Positions 46,225 to 56,885 of a stretch of DNA of 64,000 bases are shown here, piece after piece; positions within the stretch are counted from its first letter, which is position 1; each line of letters opens with the position of its first letter. The translations under genes and the position numbers were made by a program. The DNA comes from Cladophialophora immunda (taxonomy: Eukaryota > Ascomycota > Eurotiomycetes > Chaetothyriales > Herpotrichiellaceae): positions 1,426,001 through 1,490,000 of the forward strand of contig NW_015622547.1 of NCBI RefSeq assembly GCF_000835495.1, read 5' to 3'. The notes below the pieces were generated by a model. That model ran no database searches, was not told where the DNA came from, and worked only from the letters and a program-made list of their open reading frames with translations.

Positions 46225-47164
46225 GCTGATACTGTTGGACAAAGATCTTAAAACTATTCAATCCATAGAAGGAAAGGAGAGAAAATAGATGGGATTTTAA
46301 CCCTCCAGAATCCAATATTTGCCATTTCCACTCGTCGGCGTTCACCTAGCGATGTTTTCCGTTCATTTCCGAGAGAGTACATGCTCCCTCTGCGCAATGG
46401 GAATCGAAAGTTGTCGTCAGGCTTTCTCAAGTGCATCATGGGCCGCCTCATCTCTATAGATTGACACTAAGGACTCGGAATTGTTTGCGGTGTGCACCCC
46501 GCGCGTGTCATGTTTTGATTCGTCCTAAGGAAGCCGGAATTGTGTCTCAAGCTCGCAAATTGTAGGACTTTGGCATCTCATTGCTGTATTTCTGAGACAA
46601 AGATGCATTTCAGAGATTTCCTGACTACTTGCGATAGACACTGACCTTTTTGCGATTCGCAAAGACGGATTAACTTGATAAATAAAAACACACCAACATC
46701 CTCAGATGGTCGCCATACACATATACAAGCTCTACCAAATCCTTGAGTTGACCACTTTTCATCTCTAGCAGATGAAGATGACATTTGTAGCGAGGGGCAA
46801 AGAAGGGCTATGACAGCAACTCAAGGAACGCGCGAGGTGTCTTGAAAATTTTAGAGTGTAATCGAGAAAAAGGCTAATAGGATACGTAGACCGATGAAAG
46901 GAGTGCAAGAGAGTGAAGGATAGAACGATCAAAGACAAAAGAAATTGCCGATTGTACAAACACAACCCGCGCTTTTCGATGATAATTGCGTCAATGCCGT
47001 GCTGTGCGGAGTCTTGCAAAGAAAAAAGCAAAAATGCCAGGCCAGACAAATTCAACTGAATTATGAATAAGAGGTGACTTGAGCGGTTCAAAGAGCATTT
47101 TGAGCAGCCACAGGGAAAGAAAAAAAGAAATATTTTTTCGATCGTGCGTAATTTTGTCATTTAC
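46225..47164. promoter_or_regulatory. Promoter of BVMO 1 and 3' flank of SDR 2
   Basis: This 940-base region is AT-rich on the right side. CTCGGAATT occurs at 46474-46482 and GCCGGAATT at 46533-46541. A 131-codon minus-strand frame at 46765-47160 is rich in Leu, Ser and Phe without motifs and is not accepted as a gene. Confidence 0.5.
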
Positions 47165-48197
47165 TTAGAATCGAAGCCCGCCGTGGGCAGATAGAGTCGT
47201 AGCGGTAACGAAACTTGCTCTTCCACTGGTCAAGAAAGCTATGCAGTTAGCAATCTCTTCTGCTTTACCTACCCGGCGCATTGCAATCTCCCTGGAGCGC
47301 ATTTGTGCCCGGGTGACTCCAACCTCTTCCTGGGGTAAAGTATCTAACATTGGGGTGTCGACCGTGCTATTGTTCGTCAGTCGAGAGCAGGTTCGGAAGA
47401 AGTTGGAATATTATACACGAACCCGGGACAAACTGCATTGACCCTAATACCATGAGCAGCGTATTTCAGTCCATCCTATAGTCTCTTGTTAGTGAGTGTA
47501 CAGAGCAATGCTCCGTTCCAGAGAAGTGATTTACGCATTTCGCCAGACCAACGACCCCATGTTTAGACACAACGTATGCCGGCAGATCTCCGTTGCCGAT
47601 TAGGCCTGCCTGTGAAGCGACATATACGATGGAACCTCTAGCTGAGAATGGGGAATCTCTATTGAATGAGAGACCTGTCAGTATGACTCGGAGAATTTCT
47701 CGCAGGCTAGAACACGATCGACTTACTTGCAGTTCAATGGCTCCTGCTTCAGCATTGCATTTATTTCAGCTTTCCCACAGAAGAACATGCCACGGAGATT
47801 GATCTGGTAGACGCTTTCCCAGTCATCGACCGACAGGACAGCTGTATCACCCTGGCGAATTATGCCCGCAGAATTGACGCAATAATCCAGTCGGCCAAAC
47901 ACGCGTACACCTTCGTCGACCATCGCTTGCACAGACTCTTGATTTCGAACGTCAACCTTGATGACAAGCGTCTTCACATCCGGCCAATTCTTCTGTATCT
48001 CAGCGTCGACGGCCTGAAGCAGGCCAATATTGATGTCAGCTATCACAATCCGATGACAGCCATCGGCAGCGTATCGAAACGCCGCAGCCTTGCCGATGCC
48101 TAAAGGTTTGAGATTGAGCCCACAAGATGCTCCTAAGGATATTGATCACCTCACCTGAGGCTGCACCTACGATCAAGGCAACACCTGAGAAGTCCAT
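47165..48197 (-). CDS. Short-chain dehydrogenase/reductase 2
   Basis: Five exons join in phase on the minus strand: 48197-48155, 48099-47727, 47658-47535, 47475-47423 and 47366-47165, for 264 residues. Features are VGAASGIGKAAAFRYA (cofactor loop), VIADINIGLLQAVD, the CVNSAGI variant of NNAG, a YVASQAGL Ser region, the YVVSK catalytic motif and HGIRVNAVCPGTVDTPM. Exon lengths and phases match those of SDR 4 at 55023 almost exactly (43/49, 373/376, 124/124, 53/53, 202/205), so the two are duplicates. It is divergent from BVMO 2, with which it may be co-regulated; an alcohol-to-ketone step before Baeyer-Villiger oxidation is a natural fit (inference). Confidence 0.88.
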
Positions 48198-48615
48198 TTT
48201 CCCACCGCTGCCGTCTCCTGGCCGTGTGGTCAGAACAAAGGTGGAGAGACTGTGAGAGCTATTGACATCGGCGCATCAGCTTCTCTGAGGAACACGAGAC
48301 ACTTTTTCTCTTGCCCACCTGGCGGAATTGCCAAAATCCAGAAAATCATACAATGCGGCGACCCGGGATTCGGAAATGGGTCATGCACAGGCTCGGCGGC
48401 CCCACTTATTTTTCGCAATTGGCCGGAATGGAGCTATTGTGGAAGACCAGTCTACATCAAAACCAAAAAGCTGAAGAGACTAGGCAAGAAGAGAAGAGAT
48501 AAAGTGAAAGAAAAAGGACAGAAAATACAATCTGTTGCCATTCCAAGTCCGCTTTTCCGTTCAGCACAATCGTACACATTCCGTTGTCTAACAAACTGCC
48601 ATCACAACCAGCCGG
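48198..48615. promoter_or_regulatory. Divergent promoter between SDR 2 and BVMO 2
   Basis: This 418-base shared promoter contains GGCGGAATT at 48321, ATTCGGAAAT at 48368 and GGCCGGAATG at 48421, three variants of the element recurring in the cluster. Confidence 0.5.
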
Positions 48616-50607
48616 ATGGCGACCGCACCCACCATGACCTTGCCCGATGCTGGCGAGAACCCCGGCGTTGAAGACACCTCCAAGGTTGACCATGTCGCCG
48701 GGTACGAAGTCAATGAACAATTCATCCGTGAAGCACTCGAACAAGCGGGACCTAATGCGCTGCGGCTTGCCCTGTACCAGTGTACCGGGGACGAAGAACT
48801 AAAAGAAATGCGGGTCTCCAAAAAGGAGATCCGTTATGGATGGCTCTATGACTACGTCCTTAGCGAAGAAAACGAGAAACGGGTGCGACAAAAAGCCTTA
48901 GAGTATCTGCTTCAAGGTCCACGGGAGCCTCCGCAGCGCCCTAGCAAGGAAGAGGCGTTTCGCCTGATGGATCTGTTCTCGGACGAGCCCATGAGCAACA
49001 TGGCCGAGGATTTTTTCGAATACGAAGAGGGATACGAAGAACTTTCGGTAGAAGACTTCCCTCGAGACGTTCAGTGGAGCGGGGGACCGCCTCCAGCTGA
49101 CGAAATCAACAGGTGGAAGATCCTCATCGTAGGGGCCGGCATTAGCGGCCTCGCTGCCGGGATCCTTCTCAAGAAGTTGGGTATCCCATTTGATATTATT
49201 GAACGCCAGAACGGTGTTGGTGGAACCTGGCTGCTCAACACTTACCCAGAAGCTCGCGTCGACACCCTCAGTTTTCTCTTCCAGTACAAGTTTGAGAAGA
49301 ATTATAAATGGACCGAATACTTTGCCTCCCGGGGCGAAACTGAAAAGTACTTAAACTACATCGCGAAAAAGTACAATGTGAAGGAGAATTGCGAATTCAA
49401 TAGGGAACTTGTCGCCGCAACATGGAATGAGCATGACGCCAAATGGCAAGTCAACATTCAGCACAAAGATGGCAAAGACGAGCAGCGCGACTATAATGCC
49501 ATCATCAGCGCGAGTGGTTTGTTCAGTACGCCTAATCTTCCCGAGATCGCAGGCATCAAGGATTTCAAAGGCAATGTCTTTCATACCGCGCAGTGGGATC
49601 ACAATGTCGACTATCACGGAAAGAGAGTTGCAGTCATTGGAACCGGCTCTTCTGGCACTCAGGTTTCACCCGGGCTGGCACCACATGTCAAGTCCTTGGC
49701 TGTGTATCAGCGGACACCCAATTGGATTGTTAAGATCGACGGGTATAGAAATGCAGTTAACGACCATGTCCGCTGGCTCTGCGACCATATGCCGTTCTAC
49801 TGGAATTGGTTTTGCTATGCCGCCTATTTTAGGAGTCTTCACATCGCTGAGCTTCAATATCATGATGCGGAGTGGAAGACGAAAGGGGGAATGATCAACA
49901 GAAGAAACGACGGGCTGCGCCGAGCACTGACCGAATTTATTCATTCCAAGTTTGAAGATCGGCAAGACCTGATTCCAAAAGTCATGCCACGTCACGCGCC
50001 TCTGGTTCGTCGATTGGTTGTTGACAATGGATTCTATGATATCCTCAAGCGGGATAACGTTGAACTAGTCACCGAACGAATCGACCGCTTTACGGAGAAA
50101 GGAATCCTTACCAACGATGGTAAAGAGCGCGAATTTGATATCGTTGTCCTTGCGGGTGGATTTAAGTGTTCGGAATACCTATGGCCGGTGCAGTACATCG
50201 GCAGAGAGGGGATGACGTTGGAAAAAGCCTGGGAAAAGGACGGCGCTCGATCCTTTCTCGGTGAAGTGATGCCATACTATCCTAACCTCTTTACATCTTA
50301 CGGTCCCAATCATCAACCCAGAGGAGGCAGTCTTTATTCGTCCGGAGAAATGTGGGCTCGATATGCTGTCTGCTCTATCGTCGGGATGATTGAGCGTGGA
50401 GTCCGGTCGATGGAAGTGAAGAAATGCGTTTATGACGAATACCAAAAGAAATTGGACAAAGCCAACAAGCGCATCATCTGGGAGTCCGACGATTCTGGTT
50501 ATTACGTGAACAAGCACGGAAGGCAATGTGTGAACATGCCCTGGACAACGGCGGAGTATCATCGACTCATCATAAGGCCAAACTTTGACGATTTTGTCCT
50601 CAAATGA
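48616..50607 (+). CDS. Baeyer-Villiger monooxygenase 2 with N-terminal extension
   Basis: A single exon of 663 residues. The first 165 residues form an extension (FIREALEQAGPNALRLALYQ, then EELKEMRV and a KALEYLLQGPREPP segment) before the FAD site ILIVGAGISGLAAG near residue 170. The BVMO fingerprint is FKGNVFHTAQW near 316-326, followed by the NADPH motif VIGTGSSGTQ and VVLAGGFKCSEYLWPVQYIG. Extended BVMOs of this kind include cyclopentadecanone- and steroid-active enzymes, so a bulky cyclic ketone is plausible (family knowledge plus inference). TYPEARVDTLSF and YKWTEYFASRGETEKYL match that group. Unlike the other three BVMOs here it has no introns, which may hint at a separate origin. Confidence 0.92.
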   Translation: MATAPTMTLPDAGENPGVEDTSKVDHVAGYEVNEQFIREALEQAGPNALRLALYQCTGDEELKEMRVSKKEIRYGWLYDYVLSEENEKRVRQKALEYLLQGPREPPQRPSKEEAFRLMDLFSDEPMSNMAEDFFEYEEGYEELSVEDFPRDVQWSGGPPPADEINRWKILIVGAGISGLAAGILLKKLGIPFDIIERQNGVGGTWLLNTYPEARVDTLSFLFQYKFEKNYKWTEYFASRGETEKYLNYIAKKYNVKENCEFNRELVAATWNEHDAKWQVNIQHKDGKDEQRDYNAIISASGLFSTPNLPEIAGIKDFKGNVFHTAQWDHNVDYHGKRVAVIGTGSSGTQVSPGLAPHVKSLAVYQRTPNWIVKIDGYRNAVNDHVRWLCDHMPFYWNWFCYAAYFRSLHIAELQYHDAEWKTKGGMINRRNDGLRRALTEFIHSKFEDRQDLIPKVMPRHAPLVRRLVVDNGFYDILKRDNVELVTERIDRFTEKGILTNDGKEREFDIVVLAGGFKCSEYLWPVQYIGREGMTLEKAWEKDGARSFLGEVMPYYPNLFTSYGPNHQPRGGSLYSSGEMWARYAVCSIVGMIERGVRSMEVKKCVYDEYQKKLDKANKRIIWESDDSGYYVNKHGRQCVNMPWTTAEYHRLIIRPNFDDFVLK

Positions 50608-50892
50608 CTCCCTCCCGGCTGCTTATTGTTAGGACGAGACTTGAGTAACGGCTGTGACGGGATCTAGACAGACCAGAATAAGGAGGAAGCTGGAGCGATT
50701 CCCGCTCTACAGTCTTGTTCAACTCCTGTGCGCATCCACACTGGTAGAGTTTGACTCCAACCCATGTTTTCATTTCGTTCAATTCAAAGTACATGTTTGG
50801 GCGGCTCTTGGTAATCATGATACGTCAATAGTCTGCCAGGACTGAATCTACTTGGGCTTTTAGTGGCTACACATTTGATGCTCTTTTCTGCT

Positions 50893-52098
50893 TCAAAATA
50901 CAGCGAGCGTGTTGGCTATTGTGGCCGCGCCACCTTCCAGATTCAGCGGGGATACCGTTAAGAAAAATGTCCACCGCTTCTCTCTCTCCGCAACCTTCGC
51001 CAATGCCTCCAGATCGAGAAGTTCACCTAGCATCATCCCCCAACCAGCTATGCAGGCCTCGTGAAGTCGCAATCCTACAGCACTTCGTCAGTATAGAGGA
51101 CCGGTCAAATGGCATTTGAATGGTTGCTCACTTGTGTTATCCGACGCTGGAATTGCCTCTACAGAGATGGCGTCGCTGGCTAATGCGGCAATGTTGTTGT
51201 TCCACACCCACTCTAGGAACTCTCGAGTCGGGTCCACACCTATATATTGATCCCTCTCCCAAGGTCCAATGGACTCCGGTGTCGACTCCTTGATCCACTT
51301 GCTCAGGCCGGTGCGAATGACGAGCACATCTCCTTGCTTGACCGCGACGCCTTCTTCTTGAAGAATTTCTTGAATCTGAACGAGAGAAATCGCGTAGTTA
51401 CTGAGTGGGTCGTATTCAATGCCCTTCTGCTTTGCATAGCGTACAAAGTCTACCAAGACACCCCTAGCAACAATACCACCTCGCTCCGACAAGGCTGCAA
51501 TCCCCATTATTTGTCAGTTCACGATGATTGGTAGAGATGAACTCAGCGCCGCGAAGGTCTACCTTGAATGCCAAGTGTTTTATCGGTCCTCGATATGCAT
51601 GCGTCGGCGAATTTGACGCCATTGTAAAATTCCTTTCGTTCCTGGTGTGCATAGTGCACTTGTACCGAGAATCACGCGTCAACTTTTCCATCGCAGTGTT
51701 TCAAGTACGGTCGACTTACTCAAACCGTCCCACTGGCTCGAGGCTTGTGTGTTCAATATCACCTCGTCGTCACAGCCAAACAAGTTGTGCATCTCGGCCG
51801 TAATTAAGCGATGTTCCAACTTGATGCGCCCGGGGCAAGGAACATGGGGAAGGGTTAGTGGGAGACTGGCTTGTTGTCAGTCTTCATTGCCACTTATCTC
51901 GTAGTAGACATGCTTCAATGCAACAGACTCTCCTGTCTGAATCTCCTCTCGCGCCGCCACCACTGCTTCGGGAGTGATGAAGTTGAGGGTACCATGGGTA
52001 TCCCTCTTGTTCTCTTTGTCGAACACTCCCCAAGACGAACTGGGTGGAGCGTCCGGCTTGATGGGAAGCTCGTGATATTTGGGGACTTTTAGGCCCAT
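50893..52098 (-). CDS. Cyclase-family (kynurenine formamidase-like) hydrolase 1
   Basis: Five exons join in phase on the minus strand: 52098-51914, 51865-51720, 51658-51563, 51494-51132 and 51074-50893, for 323 residues. Landmarks are the ELPIKPDAPPSSSWGVFD start, GTLNFITPEAV, SVALNLPLTLP, the NTQASSQWDG segment, GGIVARGVLVDF, QGDVLVIRTGLSKW, and the end LHEACIAGWGMMLGEL with FFLTVSPLNLEGGAATIAN. The family (PF04199) hydrolyses formamides, cyclic amides or lactone-like bonds. The first intron (51866-51913, 48 bases) begins with GC, not GT; only this splice yields the conserved ALNLPLTLP in frame. A paralogue lies at 53527. Ring opening after a BVMO step is a reasonable role (inference). Confidence 0.85.
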
Positions 52099-52478
52099 TG
52101 TCAGAGAACAAGACTCGCACACCTTGGTCGTTGGATGCGGGGCACCCTTGCAGGAGCTTGTTACATACAAGTACAACTGACCAAACCTGAGTTACGGAAA
52201 TTAGCAATCTCAAGGTATGACTATTTCCCTTTGAGTAGGACAAATTACTTGCACGTGAAAATCCACAAGTGTGTTGTTCAAAAAACTCATGGGCGGAATT
52301 CGGAATTTTACTCCTGGCCCAAAAGTGGGCCAGGTCGCATGAGATCTTTCACGGGAGAGCTTTCCAGAAAGGTCGATCGTGAATACAACAGAGAGCTAGA
52401 TGCAGATAAATGTCTCGTTCATTTTCTAACCGTCCTACGTGAGTTCTTCTAGCAACTCTTGGCGCGCGATTCGAAAAG
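52099..52478. promoter_or_regulatory. Divergent promoter between cyclase 1 and SDR 3
   Basis: CGGAATT occurs twice head to tail at 52294-52300 and 52301-52307. The region is otherwise without features. Confidence 0.5.
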
Positions 52479-53319
52479 ATGCCTGTTGCCATTGTCACCG
52501 GCTCGTCGAGAGGCATCGGCCGTGGAATTGTGAAGAGACTGGCGGATGATGGTTTTGATGTGGTGGTCAACGATATTGAGGCAAACAAAGCAGGGGTAGA
52601 TGAAGTCGTCGGCGAAATACAGGCCAAGGGACAGAGGGCGTATGGAATTCTTGCAGATGTCAGTAGCAAAGAGCAAGTCGAAACTATGATCTCGGAGACC
52701 GTCCAGAAATTCGGGGAGCTCAACGTCATGGTGGCAAACGCAGGGATTCTTGACATGTCGCCTCTCCTTGATATGTCTGTCGAGACTTGGGACAAGGTAT
52801 TTGCAGTCAATTGCCGTGGAATCATGCTATGCTACCAACTTGCTGCACGCCAGATGACCAAGCAAGGGAACGGCGGGAAACTGATCGGGGCCTGTTCAAT
52901 CTCCGGATATCGCCCAAGCGGCAAAGCTCCAGCGTATTGCTCAAGCAAATGGGCGGTCAGGGGGCTTACCCAAACAGCGGCCATGGAGTTCGGGCAATAC
53001 GGCATCACGGTCAACGCATATTGCCCCGGGTCTGTCCAGACGGATATGTCCATGGTCTTTGCTTCCAGACTGGCCAAGGAAACCGGCGAATCCGATGTAG
53101 AGAAGGCATACAAATCTTCTTCACACCGGAAATCCGCCTTGAACAAAGAGGTCTTCCCAGAGGACATAGCTGGCCTCGTGAGCTTTCTGGCGGGCAAGGA
53201 CTCCAACCGTATAACCGGTCAAACTATCATCTGTGATGGAGGTAAGTCAAGATCAGCGATTACTTTTGAATTGAGTCCGACCTAAGTTTTCTTTGCTTCC
53301 AGGGATGCTGTTCTCCTGA
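52479..53319 (+). CDS. Short-chain dehydrogenase/reductase 3
   Basis: Two exons, 52479-53241 and 53303-53319, give 259 residues. VTGSSRGIGRGIVKRL is the cofactor motif, VMVANAGILDM the NAG motif, YCSSKWAVRGLTQTA the catalytic YxxxK and FGQYGITVNAYCPGSVQT the post-catalytic loop. It resembles FabG/diacetyl-reductase-like enzymes. The small last exon adds MLFS after ICDGG, restoring the usual DGGM end; without this splice the frame would run on through an unusual tail. Likely NAD(P)H-dependent interconversion of an alcohol and a ketone in the cluster. Confidence 0.88.
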
Positions 53320-53526
53320 GCATACTCGAAGGTCAAAAGAGGATGAGTTGTCGAACCCTTGAGCTGTTTCTGAAAACACATAGACGAGGACTTGGTTATA
53401 CATTTATCAAAATCTGGAGCGCATGGAGACAGCATGTTATCGACTTCTGGTTCGATATATGTTCAAGTTTGGCTTTATGCGACCATTGCCATCTTAGGGT
53501 TTTGCCCCATGTAGTGTCGATTATGG

Positions 53527-54679
53527 CTAGAATATTGCTATAGCATTCGGTGGCGACGCCACTCCCCCAGGCACGTTTAATGGACAACTCGTGAGGAAAA
53601 AGGAATAACGTCCCAATTTTGCACAGGTCTCTGCCAGCCTTTCCAGATCCCACAGTTCTCCAATGGGGCACCCCCACATGGTAAGGAGGTACTGATGGAA
53701 TGCTTATCAAGCATGAATTAGCGAAGGACGCTGCGCTGGGAGATTTTGGGCTTACATAGACCTGTTTTTGGGTAGGGCATCGACTCCCAAGCTAGAGCAT
53801 CACCTGCCACCGCCGAGAAATGATGGTCCCAAACCCATGTTACCGTGCCAGGTGTTGGGCTAACCCCTGCCCCTTCTTTGTTAGGGTCCGTAAAAAAGGC
53901 ATCTCGCTCATTTAGATCCACACATTCGTTGTACCACTTGACCAAGCCAGACCGAATAAGCAAGATGTCGCCCTGTTTGAAATCTAAGTTTTGTTCTCGG
54001 GCTGCCAACTCTAAATCACCATAGCTGATCGGATAGTATCTGATAGGCGAGTATTTGATGTTATGGCGCTCTGCGAAAGCCACAAAGTCGATGAGAATGC
54101 CCCGACCGACGATACCTCCCTTTTCATGCCATTCTGCAAATAGTCAGTATTCACGCTGACGGGTGGTCGCCTGCAACCGGGGACCAGCCTCGTAGTCATA
54201 CTGTTGATTCCAAGCACGTCTGTACCATGTGGGCCGATGATTTCCTCCTTGTCCACGCCATTGTACAACTTTCCGGTGTCTTTGTGGATCGCATGGCGGA
54301 GTCCATCCCACTGCGACCCTGATTGAGTATTGAACGACAATGTATCGTCAAAACTTAACGAGCTGCTAAACGTACTGTTGTCGATAATAGCGTGATCCAA
54401 GGGCTGTCGATCGAAAACAGGAACGCGAGGCTTGTCTAAAGCCCAACTAAGTGCCCTGTTAGTCTAGGGAAAAACATATAGGTCCTCTTTGAGCAACTTT
54501 AGAGTCACACTGAATCCCTGGCGGATTTCTGCCGCAGCTTCACGTACTGTATCATCCGTCAGTAGATTGAGGCTGCCGAGCTCGTCGCGTGCCGTTGGTT
54601 TGTCCCAAAGGCCCCAGGCACAGCCTTTTGGCAAACCGGGCTTTTCTGGGAGTTCTTCAAATGTTGGAATGTTGGCCAT
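53527..54679 (-). CDS. Cyclase-family (kynurenine formamidase-like) hydrolase 2
   Basis: Four exons join in phase on the minus strand: 54679-54498, 54446-54202, 54133-53756 and 53702-53527, for 326 residues. Landmarks are the FEELPEKPGLPKGCAWGLWD start, ELGSLNLLTDDTV, SVTLNWALDKPRVPVF, FNTQSGSQWDGLRH, KGGIVGRGILIDF, QGDILLIRSGLVKW, and the C-terminal LTMWGCPIGELWDLERLAE with LTSCPLNVPGGVASPPNAIA. Its first intron and the junction at coding nucleotide 427 correspond to those of cyclase 1 at 50893, so the two are paralogues, diverged well beyond a recent copy. The residues QWDGLRH are kept here, whereas cyclase 1 has QWDGLMH. Substrate unknown; divergent from SDR 4. Confidence 0.87.
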
Positions 54680-55022
54680 GTGGATTGAATTTGCCCGTTT
54701 TCGACCTGTTCGCCAAGAACTACACGTCCCTGAAGGCCGAAATATAGCAACACTATACTATCGGTCGATCAATTACAGCGTAGTATCGGCTCACGGAAGA
54801 CCCAATATTCCGGAGGAGCTCGTACTTTTCCGACGGCGGTGTTCTTTTTGGTGTCTCCGCAAGGATGCGGAGGCAACCTAGTCCAGAGATGAAAGACGAA
54901 GATGGAAGTTCCGACGTCATAAGATACACTTTCGAGAACAACAAATAAGTGATTATCAGCCTGGTCAACTTTACGGTTTGAGCAAGACTGTCCGCATTGT
55001 TTTCAAACATTTGTTTTCAACT
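54680..55022. promoter_or_regulatory. Divergent promoter between cyclase 2 and SDR 4
   Basis: This 343-base shared promoter has ATTCCGGAG at 54807 and TTTTCCGACGG at 54826, looser variants of the recurring element. Confidence 0.45.
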
Positions 55023-56086
55023 ATGACATACGACTTTCCTGGCGTAGCATTGGTGACAGGCGCTGCCTCGGGTATCTATCTCCTCGCGGAATTTTGCCAA
55101 TCCTGTTCAGCAGCTAATTGTCAACAGGAATAGGACGAGCTACAGCTATCCTCTATGCTCGAGAGGGATGCAAGAGAATCAGTATTTCGGATCTCAATGA
55201 GAAAGGCCTCGAAGAGACAAAGCAGCTGATGGAAAAGGAATCAAAGGCAGTGACGGTCAGAATGACAGTCTGTAACAACATGGATGCAGCGTCTGTGGAG
55301 AATCTCATTGACCGCACGATCCAAGAGTTCGGCAGGATTGACTACGCTACAAATATCGCTGGAATTACTGTCCTTGGTCCAGGAACCGCGGATATGACAA
55401 CAGAATTCTGGGAGAAAGATTACCTTGTGAATCTTAGGGGGCTGTTCTTCTGTGAAAGAGCGGAATTACGGGCAATGATGCGACAGGAACCATTACTTTC
55501 AAGGTTTGTCACCTCTTTGCACGCCGGCACAATCTAACGAATCTGTAGAGACACCACGTACCCAGTGAGAGGTGCCATAGCCAATGTGGCGTCAATGGCC
55601 GGGTTGGTTGGCATGAAGGACATTCCCGCATACACCGCGAGTAAACACGGTGTAGTAGGTCTTTCCAAAGCGGTAGGATTGACCTTTGCCTCACATTTTG
55701 TTTGAGACAAATCTGCCGAGCCTGACCGCATTTTAAGGATGGATTATACTACGGAAAACACCTCATTAGAGTGAACACCGTCTGTCCGGGGTAAGCTTCT
55801 TTGCCTTCTTGTTCACTACACGAGACTTTCCCTTGAATGCTCTCCGTGGGACGTTACTGGAATTGCTTACCCGAGTTCCAGGGCCACAGCAACGCCTATT
55901 CTAGCAAATTCCGGCAATGATCCTTCGAAAGCCCCTCTTGTTGATTCATCAAATGCTGGCAATGCGCTGAATCGGTTTGGAGATCCAGAGGAGCTTGCCC
56001 AGTGCTTGGTATGGCTCACAAGCGGTCGGGCTAGCTACGTTACTGCCGCTATTTTGGCCGCCAACGGTGGCGAGATCGGTGCCTAG
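55023..56086 (+). CDS. Short-chain dehydrogenase/reductase 4
   Basis: Five exons join in phase: 55023-55071, 55128-55503, 55549-55672, 55738-55790 and 55882-56086, for 268 residues. Motifs are VTGAASGIGRATAILYA, ISISDLNEKGLEETK, NIAGITVLGPGTADM (NNAG variant), ASMAGL, the YTASKHGVVGLSKA catalytic block, HLIRVNTVCPG and WLTSGRASYVTAAILAANGG. Intron positions and phases equal those of SDR 2 at 47165. The two genes are on opposite strands, each next to a hydrolase or BVMO gene of the cluster. Likely an NAD(P)-dependent alcohol dehydrogenase step. Confidence 0.89.
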
Positions 56087-56885
56087 GTTTGAGGCAATTC
56101 TCGCGTAGCCTCGCGAAGCGTTTATAGTATGTGATGAAAATCGAGGGATTGAAACGAATGCGGTCAAAATGATCGAATCTTGACTCCAATTTGTTGTCTC
56201 TTCCGTCAAAATCTAGACTATCTTATTACCCACTCAGCAGGAAACAGAGTCCAGCGTCACCTCTAGTGTGTCTCGTATACATTGGTCCTAAGGCGCCCGA
56301 GATAACGATTATCGAAGAAAACATTCTGTGAACGCTCAGACGCCGAAGAAATCGCCTAAATCATCAAGGCTGTTACAGCTGGCAATGTTGATCAATGTGT
56401 TCCGGAATCCGCTCTAGAACGATAGTTCTGTGACATTGGTGAATTGCCCACGTCTTGGAAAGATGGCTGGGCTCTGGAATGCCCTTCCTATTACAATGCC
56501 TATCCAGTCGCCAAATTCACCGATTCCCATCAAGCAGATCACTCACGTGCGAGGCTGAGGCCGCCTAAATCTACCTGTATTCCGATGTTGTTCCGCCCCC
56601 GCCCCCGCCCCCATACGGTCACATGTCGTGCCACTTAATACCTGATTCGGACTAAATGTGTCCACGATCGTACTAGCGCCTATCTGCGATTCACCATACG
56701 CAACCGCGCCAAAAGCTCATTACATAGGCAGGAAATTTTTTCTTTTTGACACGGCGCATCCAGGAGACGAACAGTAAAAGCCAGAAGTCAATGAAGACGT
56801 GATCTAGACTGTATGCGTTTATACGAAGTAAGGTACTATAGGCAAAGATGACTATGGAGATAAAAAGCTCATAAGAACCACCCTC
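56087..56885. other. Convergent intergenic spacer with a GC-box-like tract
   Basis: Lies between the 3' ends of SDR 4 and the zinc dehydrogenase. A (CCCCCG)-like tract occurs near 56594-56612. TTCCGGAATCCGC occurs near 56400 but not in a promoter position. No gene is supported. Confidence 0.45.

Noticed and set aside
46765..47160. 131-codon minus-strand open frame rich in Leu, Phe and Ser
   Set aside because: It has no motif, lies in AT-rich spacer just after the SDR 2 stop, and looks like chance translation.
56399..56415. TTCCGGAATCCGC as another regulatory element
   Set aside because: It lies between two convergent 3' ends, not in a promoter, so it is not counted as support.
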